From assembly GCF_026341035.1 (NCBI RefSeq), contig NZ_JAPEOQ010000001.1, positions 5,704,001-5,768,000 on the forward strand: a stretch of 64,000 nucleotides of DNA, in the 5' to 3' direction. The position numbers were made by a program, and so were the translations under genes. Origin of the DNA: Streptomyces sp. NBC_01016. Lineage in GTDB: Bacteria; Actinomycetota; Actinomycetes; Streptomycetales; Streptomycetaceae. Position 1 is the stretch's first letter, and the number at the start of each line of letters is the position of its first letter. Positions 52,140-59,198 of this stretch are shown piece by piece. The notes beneath the pieces were generated by a model. That model ran no database searches. It was not told the DNA's origin and saw only the letters and a program-made list of their open reading frames with translations.

Positions 52140-53783
52140 TCACCCCTCGCGGGAGAGCCGGATCTCGCGGCCCTTCCAGCGCTCGCGCAGCCAGCGGTCG
52201 TGGCAGGCGACGACGATGGCGCCGGGGCCCGCGCCCAGCGCGTCCTCCAACTCGTCGCACAGCGTGGGGGACAGGTGGTTCGTCGGCTCGTCGAGCAGCA
52301 GCAGCTCCGGCGGGTTCGCCACGAGCAGCGCGAGCGCGAGCCGGCGCCGCTGGCCGACCGACAGCTGGCCCACGGGCTGGTCGAGGTCGGCCGTGCGCAG
52401 CAGCCCGAGCCCGGCCAGCGGCACCGCCTCGGCCCGCGCGAACCCGAGTTCCTGCGCGTACGTGTCCCGGGCGGTGCGCCCGGGCCGCGCGAACACGGAG
52501 TCCTGCGCGAGCAGCCCCACCGAAAGGCCCGGGCGTCGATGTGTGCCGCCCCGCGCCGTCAACTGCCCGGCGAGGACCGCCAACAGGGTCGACTTCCCTG
52601 TGCCGTTGGCGCCGGTGACCAGCAGTCGGTCCTCGGGTGTCACGTCGAGCAGGTCCAGGGTCAGCCGCCCGGGGACCTCGACCGCCCGCAGGGACACGAG
52701 CGGTGCGTCGATGTCCTCGACCGACATGTCTTCGGCGGACATGTCGGCGAGGCGGTCGGGCCGGAAGCGCAGCGGCGGCGGGGGCGCGGCGACCTGCGTG
52801 CGCTCCAGGTCCTCGAGGCGGCGGGTGGCATTGCGGACCCGGCGCGAGATCTGGCTCTGCACCCGGTTGGCGCGCTTGCCGTAGCCCATCTTCTCGTTGT
52901 CGCGCGGCCCGCGGTCGGGGGCGACGCGGCGCGCCGAGACACCGGCCGAGTGCCGCAGCGCTGCCAACTCCTCCTGCTCCTCGGCGAATCGCCGCTCCCA
53001 CCGCTCCCGCTCGGCCCGCTTCTCCGCGCGGTAGGCGCTGTAGTTGCCGCCGAACCGCACGGGGCCGTCCACCGCCGGATCGAGGTCGACGAGGTCCGTG
53101 CAGACGGCGTCGAGGAACGCCCGGTCGTGGCTGGCGAGGACGACCACGCCGGGCAGCGCCCGCACCTGTTCCTCGACGAACAGCGCGGCGTCGTCGTCGA
53201 GATGGTTCGTCGGCTCGTCGAGCAGCAGTGCGGTGGGACGGCGTACGAGCAGCGCGGCCAGGGCGAGCCGTCCGCGTTGGCCGCCGGAGAGCGAACCCAG
53301 GGTGCGGGTGTGCGCGAACGTCCCGAGGCCGAGACCGGCGAGGGTGATCTCGGCGCGCCGGTCCGTGTCCCATACCTCGTGCTCCCGGGCGCGCTCGAGC
53401 AACTGCCCATAGGTGTCGAGCAGTTCGGCGTAGGTGTCGGAGTCCTCCGGAGTCCTGGCGAGCTGATCGCCGAGCCGGTCGAGCTCGGCGAGTTCGGCCC
53501 GGGTCTCGCGCAGCGCGTCGTCCAGCACGTCCGCGATCGTCGTCGTGGCGTCGTACGGCGCCTCCTGCTCGAGGAAGCCGAGGTCGGGCGGCCGGACGAC
53601 GCTGCCCGAGTCGGGGGTGTCGTCGCCGGCGAGAAGGCGCAGCAGGGTCGACTTGCCGACCCCGTTCTCGCCGATCAGGCCGATGCGGCGACCGGGGGCG
53701 GCGGTGAGCGACACACCGTCGAGGACGCGGCGGGTGCCGAGGGTGCGGGTCAGGTCGTGGGCGATGAGGGCGGGCTGGGCCAT
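52140..53783 (-). CDS. ABC-F ATPase (second of a pair)
   Basis: 547 residues, two ABC modules in one chain and no membrane segments. Walker A GENGVGKST and GANGTGKST, signatures LSGGQRGRL and LSVGQRRRL, Walker B ALLLDEPTNHL and LLLLDEPTNHL. The linker between modules is rich in charged residues (EKRAERERWERRFAEEQEEL) as in ABC-F proteins, which enter the ribosomal E site and can displace antibiotics or stimulate translation. A second signature reading LSVGQ rather than LSGGQ is unusual. ATG 53783 lacks a clear ribosome site; the frame is open upstream to an ATG at 53850. Confidence 0.92.
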   Translation of the reverse strand: MAQPALIAHDLTRTLGTRRVLDGVSLTAAPGRRIGLIGENGVGKSTLLRLLAGDDTPDSGSVVRPPDLGFLEQEAPYDATTTIADVLDDALRETRAELAELDRLGDQLARTPEDSDTYAELLDTYGQLLERAREHEVWDTDRRAEITLAGLGLGTFAHTRTLGSLSGGQRGRLALAALLVRRPTALLLDEPTNHLDDDAALFVEEQVRALPGVVVLASHDRAFLDAVCTDLVDLDPAVDGPVRFGGNYSAYRAEKRAERERWERRFAEEQEELAALRHSAGVSARRVAPDRGPRDNEKMGYGKRANRVQSQISRRVRNATRRLEDLERTQVAAPPPPLRFRPDRLADMSAEDMSVEDIDAPLVSLRAVEVPGRLTLDLLDVTPEDRLLVTGANGTGKSTLLAVLAGQLTARGGTHRRPGLSVGLLAQDSVFARPGRTARDTYAQELGFARAEAVPLAGLGLLRTADLDQPVGQLSVGQRRRLALALLVANPPELLLLDEPTNHLSPTLCDELEDALGAGPGAIVVACHDRWLRERWKGREIRLSREG

Positions 53784-53866
53784 GAGGTGAGTTCCGTTCG
53801 ACGTGAGCAGCCGTGGGGCCCGCCGGGCGTACGCCTCGGGACGGGCCATGTCGTCACGCCGACGGG

Positions 53867-55501
53867 TCACATCTCGGGCGCCCCCACCTCGGTCAGCCCG
53901 CCGCCCGCGAGCCGCAGTCCGCGCTCCACTCCGATCCGCGCAAGGAACCGCTCGTCGTGGCTGACCACGATGAACGCGCCCTGGTAGGAGGCGAGCGCGC
54001 TCTCCAGCTGGCCGACGCCGACCAGGTCGAGGTTGTTCGTCGGCTCGTCGAGGAGCAGCAGCTGCGGGGCCGGCTCCGCGCACAGCACGCAGGCCAGGGT
54101 GGCCCGCAGCAGCTCCCCGCCGGAGAGCACCCCGACCGGCAGCTGGGCGCGCGGGCCGCGGAACAGGAACCGGGCCAGCAGATTCATCCGCTCCGCCTCG
54201 GGGCGCCCCGGCGCGAACGCGGCGAAGTTCTCCGCGACGGTGCGCTCGGGGTCGAGCAGGTCCAGACGCTGCGACAGATAGGCGATCCGGCCGTCTGCGC
54301 GCTTCACGCTGCCGCCGCTCGGCCGGAGGTCGCCGCTCACGAGCCGCAACAGGGTGGTCTTCCCCGCTCCGTTGGGACCCGTCAGCGCGATGCGCTCGGG
54401 ACCTCGCACCGCGAAGTCGACACCCCCGGCGACGAACAGGTCCTGCTCGCCCCGGCGGACCTGTGCGTGCTCGGCGAGGACGAGGGTGCGGCCCGCGGGC
54501 ACCTTGGTGTCGGGCAGATCGAGGACGAGGCGCGGATCGTCGCGCACGGCGCGCTCCGCCTCGTCGAGTCGTGCCTTCGCGTCGCCGACGCGGGCCGCGT
54601 GCGTCTGACCGGCCCGGCCCGCGGACTCCTGGGCGCCGCGCTTCATGGTCCCGGCGAAGATCTTGGGCAGTCCGGCGCTCTTCAGGTTGCGCGCGGCGTT
54701 GCTCGCGCGGCGCTCGGCACGCTCGCGGGCCTGCTGCATCTCCCGCTTCTCCCGCTTCACCTCCTGCTCGGCGTTGCGGACGTTCTTCTCGGCGACGTCC
54801 TGCTCCGCGCCCACCGCCTCCTCGTACGCGGTGAAGTTGCCCCCGTACCAGCGCAGTTCGCCGTGGTGCAGTTCGGCGATCCGCTCCATCCGGTCCAGGA
54901 GCGCACGGTCGTGGCTGACGAGCAGCAGGCAGCCGTTCCAGCGCTCCAGCACGTCGTAGAGGTGGCGGCGGGCGTCGAGGTCGAGGTTGTTGGTCGGCTC
55001 GTCGAGGAGCAGCACATCCGGCCGGCGCAGCAGTTGGGCGGCCAGGCCCAGGGAGACGATCTGCCCGCCGCTGAGCGTGTCGAGGCGCCGGTCGAGATCG
55101 AGGGCGCCGAGGCCGAGGGAGTCGAGTTCGGCGCGGGTGCGCTCCTCGATGTCCCAGTCGTCGCCGATGACGGTGAAGTGCTCCTCGCTCACATCCCCCG
55201 ACTCGACGGCGTCCAGGGCCCGGACGATCTCGGCGACACCGAGCACCTCGGCCACGGTGAGCGAGCCGGCCAGCGGCAGGTTCTGAGGGAGGTGACCGAG
55301 CACGCCGTGCACGGTCACCGAGCCGCCGGTGGGCCGCAGCTCACCGGCGATCAGCTTGAGGAGGGTGCTCTTGCCCGCGCCGTTCGGGGCCACGAGCCCG
55401 GTGCGGCCGGACGGCACGGAGAAGGACAGGCCGTCGAACACAGGGGTGTCGTCGGGCCAGGAGAAGGACAGGTTCGAGCAGACGACGGAAGCGTCGGACA
55501 C
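53867..55501 (-). CDS. ABC-F ATPase (first of a pair)
   Basis: 544 residues with Walker A APNGAGKST and GPNGAGKTT, signatures LSGGQIVSL and LSGGELLRA, and Walker B VLLLDEPTNNLDL and LLLLDEPTNNLDL, plus a long charged linker (EQDVAEKNVRNAEQEVKREKREMQQARERAERRASNAARN). Soluble, ABC-F family; actinomycete members of this type often protect the ribosome from macrolides, lincosamides or pleuromutilins. GTG 55501 has GAGG nine bases upstream. A nine-codon leader peptide and a folded region precede it, pointing to translation-dependent attenuation. Confidence 0.92.
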   Translation of the reverse strand: MSDASVVCSNLSFSWPDDTPVFDGLSFSVPSGRTGLVAPNGAGKSTLLKLIAGELRPTGGSVTVHGVLGHLPQNLPLAGSLTVAEVLGVAEIVRALDAVESGDVSEEHFTVIGDDWDIEERTRAELDSLGLGALDLDRRLDTLSGGQIVSLGLAAQLLRRPDVLLLDEPTNNLDLDARRHLYDVLERWNGCLLLVSHDRALLDRMERIAELHHGELRWYGGNFTAYEEAVGAEQDVAEKNVRNAEQEVKREKREMQQARERAERRASNAARNLKSAGLPKIFAGTMKRGAQESAGRAGQTHAARVGDAKARLDEAERAVRDDPRLVLDLPDTKVPAGRTLVLAEHAQVRRGEQDLFVAGGVDFAVRGPERIALTGPNGAGKTTLLRLVSGDLRPSGGSVKRADGRIAYLSQRLDLLDPERTVAENFAAFAPGRPEAERMNLLARFLFRGPRAQLPVGVLSGGELLRATLACVLCAEPAPQLLLLDEPTNNLDLVGVGQLESALASYQGAFIVVSHDERFLARIGVERGLRLAGGGLTEVGAPEM

Positions 55502-55671
55502 GGAAGCAGACCTCGCGTGGGAGACGGGCAGGCCGATACGGCTGCCCGGAACAGGAAAGGGGGACGACTGTGAGGCCACCGAGGCGGTGCGTCAGCGCAC
55601 CGGCCACTGGCCTGTCAGAGCCGGGTATTCACCCGGAGATGTCGTCGTCCACCGCCATGTTCGTTCCCCTC
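55502..55671 (-). promoter_or_regulatory. Structured leader of the ABC-F operon
   Basis: On the minus strand: GAGGGG ribosome site (55666-55671), a nine-codon leader peptide, a hairpin CCGGGT-GAAT-ACCCGG overlapping the leader stop, and a branched structure (55573-55613). In that structure AGGCCA / TGGCCT encloses GGTGCG-CTGA-CGCACC. A C-rich then TTT tract follows. The architecture resembles attenuators of ribosome-protection genes. Confidence 0.65.
55629..55658 (-). CDS. Leader peptide MAVDDDISG
   Basis: ATG at 55658 with GAGGGG seven bases upstream and TGA at 55629-55631. Nine residues with three Asp codons in a row. Too short to be a functional protein; its position before an ABC-F gene and its overlap with a hairpin suggest that ribosome stalling on it controls the downstream gene. 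Confidence 0.65.
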   Translation of the reverse strand: MAVDDDISG

Positions 55672-55715
55672 AAGAGGCGAAAGGTCCAAGAACACTAACA
55701 GCTACGGACGCCCGG

Positions 55716-56204
55716 TCACCAGCTCAATGGGTAGCGGACGGGGTGTCCGCCGATCCGGCCCGGCAGCAGTCCGATCAGGACCAGCAGCGCGGTGCCGAGC
55801 GCGAGGAGGGAGAGGAAGGGGACGGGGTGCGGGGCCTGCAGCACGACGATCACCGAGGTGGCGGCCGCGGGGGAGTGGGAGAGGTGCGTGAGCATCATCG
55901 CCCCCAGCGAGAGCCCGGCAGCGACGGCCGCGCCCCATCCGTTGCTCCCCGTCACCGCGAGCGTCCCGAACCCGATGGCGGCGGAGATCAGCTGGCCCCC
56001 GACGAGATTGCGCGGCTGCGAGATCGGCAGTCCGGGCGCGCCGTGCACCAGGGCGGCGCTCGCGGCGAGCGGGGGTATCAGGAGCGGCTGCCGCAGCAGC
56101 ACGCCGACGCCGACGAGCACCAGCAGGGCGCCGATCGCGAAGACGGTCGCCCGCAGGGCGTGCAGCGGATGGGGGCGGGGGACGGCGGACGGGGGCGTGG
56201 ACAT
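55716..56204 (-). CDS. HPP-family membrane protein
   Basis: 162 residues with about four hydrophobic helices: ALRATVFAIGALLVLVGVGVLL, LIPPLAASAALVHG (the conserved PPxAASA of HPP), LISAAIGFGTLAVTGSNGW and FLSLLALGTALLVLIGLLP. The HPP family is named for a conserved HPP motif; here the matching segment reads SHSPAAATSVIV. Some members carry nitrite in cyanobacteria and plants. ATG 56204 has GGAG six bases upstream. Confidence 0.88.
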   Translation of the reverse strand: MSTPPSAVPRPHPLHALRATVFAIGALLVLVGVGVLLRQPLLIPPLAASAALVHGAPGLPISQPRNLVGGQLISAAIGFGTLAVTGSNGWGAAVAAGLSLGAMMLTHLSHSPAAATSVIVVLQAPHPVPFLSLLALGTALLVLIGLLPGRIGGHPVRYPLSW

Positions 56205-56289
56205 GCGATCTCCGGGCAGGGGTAGCGGGGGCCCGGTGATCATAAACAGAATGTTGAAGCCCTGGCATTTTGCTTGCCTCTGAGGCAAG

Positions 56290-56331
56290 AAGGCGGCGGG
56301 CCCGCTGCTCAAGAAAGCGGCGGGCCCGCTA
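56290..56331. repeat. 25-bp tandem duplication containing GCGGGCCCGC
   Basis: Two copies of GCGGCGGGCCCGCT (near 56292-56305 and 56317-56330), each with the palindrome GCGGGCCCGC and an AAGAA stretch before it. On the minus strand each reads as a palindrome followed by TTTCTTG or CTTCTTG, so together they could act as a double terminator for the small gene. Confidence 0.6.
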
Positions 56332-56508
56332 CTGCCGCCGGTTGTCCTCGGCGATCCGTGTGGCGTGCGAGCGCACATCCGCCTCGGACAGGCCCGCGTC
56401 GCACACGATCGTCATCACGCTGCCGTCGTCCAGCGACACCTGCCGCATCTCGACGCCCAACTTCCGTGTGCGCTGCGGCTCTTCGTCGGACATGGGATCG
56501 TCGGACAT
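56329..56508 (-). CDS. 59-residue conserved small protein
   Basis: MSDDPMSDEEPQRTRKLGVEM, then RQVSLDDGSVMTIVCDAGLS and EADVRSHATRIAEDNRRQ. GAGGAGC lies four to eight bases before the ATG. The length, acidic start and codon use match a real gene; no family name known to me. It sits between the HPP and Dps genes on the same strand. Role unknown. Confidence 0.72.
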   Translation of the reverse strand: MSDDPMSDEEPQRTRKLGVEMRQVSLDDGSVMTIVCDAGLSEADVRSHATRIAEDNRRQ

Positions 56509-56639
56509 GAGAGCTCCTCACGGTCGACGCGGCGCTGTGCCGCGTCGACTCAACAATTGACGAACTCCTACGGTAGGCACACGCGGTGGTGCGCGGGGTG
56601 CACCGGCGGGGCGCAGTCACACGTTCGGGCTCGTGGGCC

Positions 56640-57197
56640 TCACCGTACGGCCTGGTGTGCCGCCTCCGTCTCGGTGTCGGCGTCACCGGTGCGCAGGGCG
56701 CCGCCCGCCGTCTCGAGGTGGGCGCGGACGAACCACTGGAACTTCTCGAGCTCGCGCAGCTGTCCGATCAGCAGGTCCTGGGTGGCCAGGTCGATCCTGC
56801 CGGTCTGCTCGACCGCCTTGCGGACGTCCTCGAGGAGGCCGGTGTAGACGATGTCGAGGGCGCCGAGATGGGCGATCGCGTCCGCCCGGCCGACGCTGTA
56901 GTCCTCCCAGGTCCGCGCGGCGACGAGCACGCCGGGTGTGCCGTGGCTGACGCCGCCGAGCGTCGCGGCGCGCTCCGCCACCTCGTCCGCCATCGCGCGG
57001 ACCTTGTCGACCTGCGGGTCGACCATCTCGTGCACGGCGATGAAGTGCGGTCCGACGACGTTCCAGTGGATGTGCTTGAGCGTGAGGTGCAGATCGTTGA
57101 GCGCGTGCAGGCGCAGCTGCAGGATGTCGATGAGCTCGCCCGCCTCGGTCACGTCGAGGCCGGGGACGGTGTACTTCGGGTTGCTCCGCAGAGCCAT
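56640..57197 (-). CDS. dps: Dps-family DNA-binding ferritin-like protein
   Basis: 185 residues. The inter-subunit ferroxidase site is visible in LNDLHLTLKHIHWNVVGPHFIAVHEMVDPQVDKVRAMADEVAERAATLGG (His, His, Asp, Glu). It forms 12-mers that oxidise and store iron and shield DNA under stress. The tail (GDADTETEAAHQAVR) is short and polar. ATG 57197; a GGGAGA lies upstream. It is divergent from the siderophore importer, giving an iron-handling pair. Confidence 0.94.
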   Translation of the reverse strand: MALRSNPKYTVPGLDVTEAGELIDILQLRLHALNDLHLTLKHIHWNVVGPHFIAVHEMVDPQVDKVRAMADEVAERAATLGGVSHGTPGVLVAARTWEDYSVGRADAIAHLGALDIVYTGLLEDVRKAVEQTGRIDLATQDLLIGQLRELEKFQWFVRAHLETAGGALRTGDADTETEAAHQAVR

Positions 57198-57317
57198 GGT
57201 GCGTGTCTCCCTTCGGACTTCGGGCTGAATGAGCTGCGCTGTCCGACTACCCCGCATGCGAGATCCATTCATGATCGGCCCGGATCGGGGAGGCGGCACC
57301 CGGGGTTCCCCGAGAGG

Positions 57318-57336
57318 TAAGGTTAGGCTAACCTTC
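57318..57336. promoter_or_regulatory. Iron box (DmdR/IdeR site)
   Basis: TAAGGTTAGGCTAACCTTC, a near-perfect match to the actinobacterial iron box TWAGGTTAGSCTAACCTWA, five bases before the ATPase start codon. Iron-loaded DmdR/IdeR bound here would block the importer operon. Confidence 0.88.
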
Positions 57337-57341
57337 AGGGC

Positions 57342-58214
57342 GTGAGATCTGGTGAACGCGCAGGTAGCGCCCCTCGTCCGCGCGGTCACGAACTGTCGGC
57401 CGAGCATGTGACCGTGTCGTATGACGGAGTCGACGTCGTGCATGACGCGGCCCTCGTCCTCAAGCCCGGCGAAGTGACCGCCCTCGTCGGTCCCAACGGC
57501 AGCGGCAAGTCCACGCTGTTGCGGACCATCGCACGGCTGCAGAAGCCCCGGCACGGCACGCTGAGCCTCGACGCGGGAACGTCCGACGCCGCCGACGGCT
57601 TCGACCTCACCGCCCGCCAGTTCGCCCGCCGCGTCGCCCTGTTGACGCAGAGCCGGCCCACACCGGGCGGGCTCACCGTGCGCGACGTCGTCGAGTTCGG
57701 CCGCTACCCCTACCGCGGACGGTGGGGGCAGGCCGACGCCGACGGCGCCGAGGTCGTCGCGCAGGTCCTCGCGATGACCGGGGTCGAGACACTCGCGGAC
57801 CGGGGCGTCGACCAGCTCTCCGGCGGGCAGTTGCAGCGCGTGTGGCTGGCGAGCTGCCTCGCCCAGCAGACCGGCGTGCTCCTCCTCGATGAGCCGACCA
57901 CCTACCTCGACCTGCGCTACCAGATCGAACTCCTCGACCTCATGCGGGACCTGGCGGACGACGGCGGCATCGCCGTCGGCGTCGTCCTGCACGACCTCGA
58001 CCAGGCCGCCGCCGTCGCCGACCGGATCGCGCTGCTCAGCGACGGCCGCGTCATCGCCGACGGCGCCCCCGAGGACGTACTGCGCTCCGAGCGCCTCACC
58101 GAGACGTACGGCATCCGCGTCGATGTCGACACCGACCCCTTCACCGGACGGCTGCGCACCCGCGCGATAGGCCGTCACCACAGCAGAAGCGAAAGGCTCC
58201 AGAGCACCTCATGA
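57342..58214 (+). CDS. Iron-siderophore ABC importer, ATP-binding protein (FepC type)
   Basis: 290 residues: Walker A GPNGSGKST, Q-loop LLTQSRPTPGGLTV, signature LSGGQLQRV, Walker B VLLLDEPTTYLDL and switch His in LHDLDQ. The PTPGGLTVRDVVEFGRYP segment is characteristic of FepC/FhuC. GTG 57342, right behind the iron box. The stop overlaps the binding-protein start (ATGA). Energises uptake of ferric siderophores. Confidence 0.93.
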   Translation: MRSGERAGSAPRPRGHELSAEHVTVSYDGVDVVHDAALVLKPGEVTALVGPNGSGKSTLLRTIARLQKPRHGTLSLDAGTSDAADGFDLTARQFARRVALLTQSRPTPGGLTVRDVVEFGRYPYRGRWGQADADGAEVVAQVLAMTGVETLADRGVDQLSGGQLQRVWLASCLAQQTGVLLLDEPTTYLDLRYQIELLDLMRDLADDGGIAVGVVLHDLDQAAAVADRIALLSDGRVIADGAPEDVLRSERLTETYGIRVDVDTDPFTGRLRTRAIGRHHSRSERLQSTS

Positions 58215-59194
58215 GACGCCCCCTGATCGTCGCCGCATCGGCCGCCGCAGCGGCCCTCGTCCTCTCCGCCTGTGGCACCTCCGAGCCTGCCAAGACCGGC
58301 TCCGACGCCAAGTCCGAGAAGATCACCGTGACCGGTGGAGACGGCTCCAAGGTGAGCCTGGACGGTCCGGCCACCAAGATCGTCGGCACCGAGTGGAACG
58401 TCGTCGAGTCCCTCGTCACGCTCGGCGTCGACCCGGCCGGTGTCGCCGACGTCAAGGGCTACAAGGCGTGGGACACCGCCGCGCCGCTCACCAACTCGCC
58501 CAAGGACGTCGGCACTCGGGGCGAGCCCAGCATGGACAGCATCGCGGGCCTCACCCCGGACCTCATCATCGCCACGAACGACCTGTCGGCGTCCGCGATC
58601 AAGCAGATGAAGAAGATCGCCCCGGTGCTCACGGTCAAGTCGGCCGACGGCGCCGACCAGGTCGGCACGATGTTCGAGACCCTCGACACCATCGCGAAGG
58701 CCACCGGCAAGGAGGACGAGGCCAAGGCCGCCAAGAAGGCGTACGAGTCGAAGCTCGCCGAGGGCAAGAAGGCGCTCAAGGACGCGGGCGCCGACGGCTC
58801 GAGGATCGCCACCGCCGACGGCTACTCCGCCTCCAACCAGGTCTCCGTGCGCGCCTTCACCAGCACCTCGCTGCTCGGCTCCGTCAACGAGGACCTCGGC
58901 CTGAAGAACGCCTGGAAGGTCAAGGGCGACAAGGACTACGGCCTGGCCACCACCGACGTCGAGGGCCTCACCGGGCTCGGCGACGACGTGCGGTTCACGT
59001 ACATCGGCAACAAGAAGGCCGGCGGCTCCGACGTCTTCACCAAGGACCTCGCCGACAACTCCGTGTGGACCTCGCTGCCCTTCGTGAAGGCCGGCGACGT
59101 GCACCGACTGGCCGACGGTACCTGGCTGTTCGGCGGGCCGAAGTCGATGGAGCACTACATCGACGGCGTCGTCGCCGCCCTGACGAAGAAGTAG
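58211..59194 (+). CDS. Iron-siderophore ABC importer, substrate-binding lipoprotein
   Basis: 327 residues. Lipoprotein signal MRRPLIVAASAAAAALVLSAC, lipobox LSAC, then a class III periplasmic binding fold (IVGTEWNVVESLVTLGVDPAGVAD, PSMDSIAGLTPDLIIATND and the long helix around KAAKKAYESKLAEGKKALKDAG). The ligand is a ferric siderophore; which one is not deducible. Second gene of the iron-box operon. Confidence 0.93.
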   Translation: MRRPLIVAASAAAAALVLSACGTSEPAKTGSDAKSEKITVTGGDGSKVSLDGPATKIVGTEWNVVESLVTLGVDPAGVADVKGYKAWDTAAPLTNSPKDVGTRGEPSMDSIAGLTPDLIIATNDLSASAIKQMKKIAPVLTVKSADGADQVGTMFETLDTIAKATGKEDEAKAAKKAYESKLAEGKKALKDAGADGSRIATADGYSASNQVSVRAFTSTSLLGSVNEDLGLKNAWKVKGDKDYGLATTDVEGLTGLGDDVRFTYIGNKKAGGSDVFTKDLADNSVWTSLPFVKAGDVHRLADGTWLFGGPKSMEHYIDGVVAALTKK

Positions 59195-59198
59195 GCAC

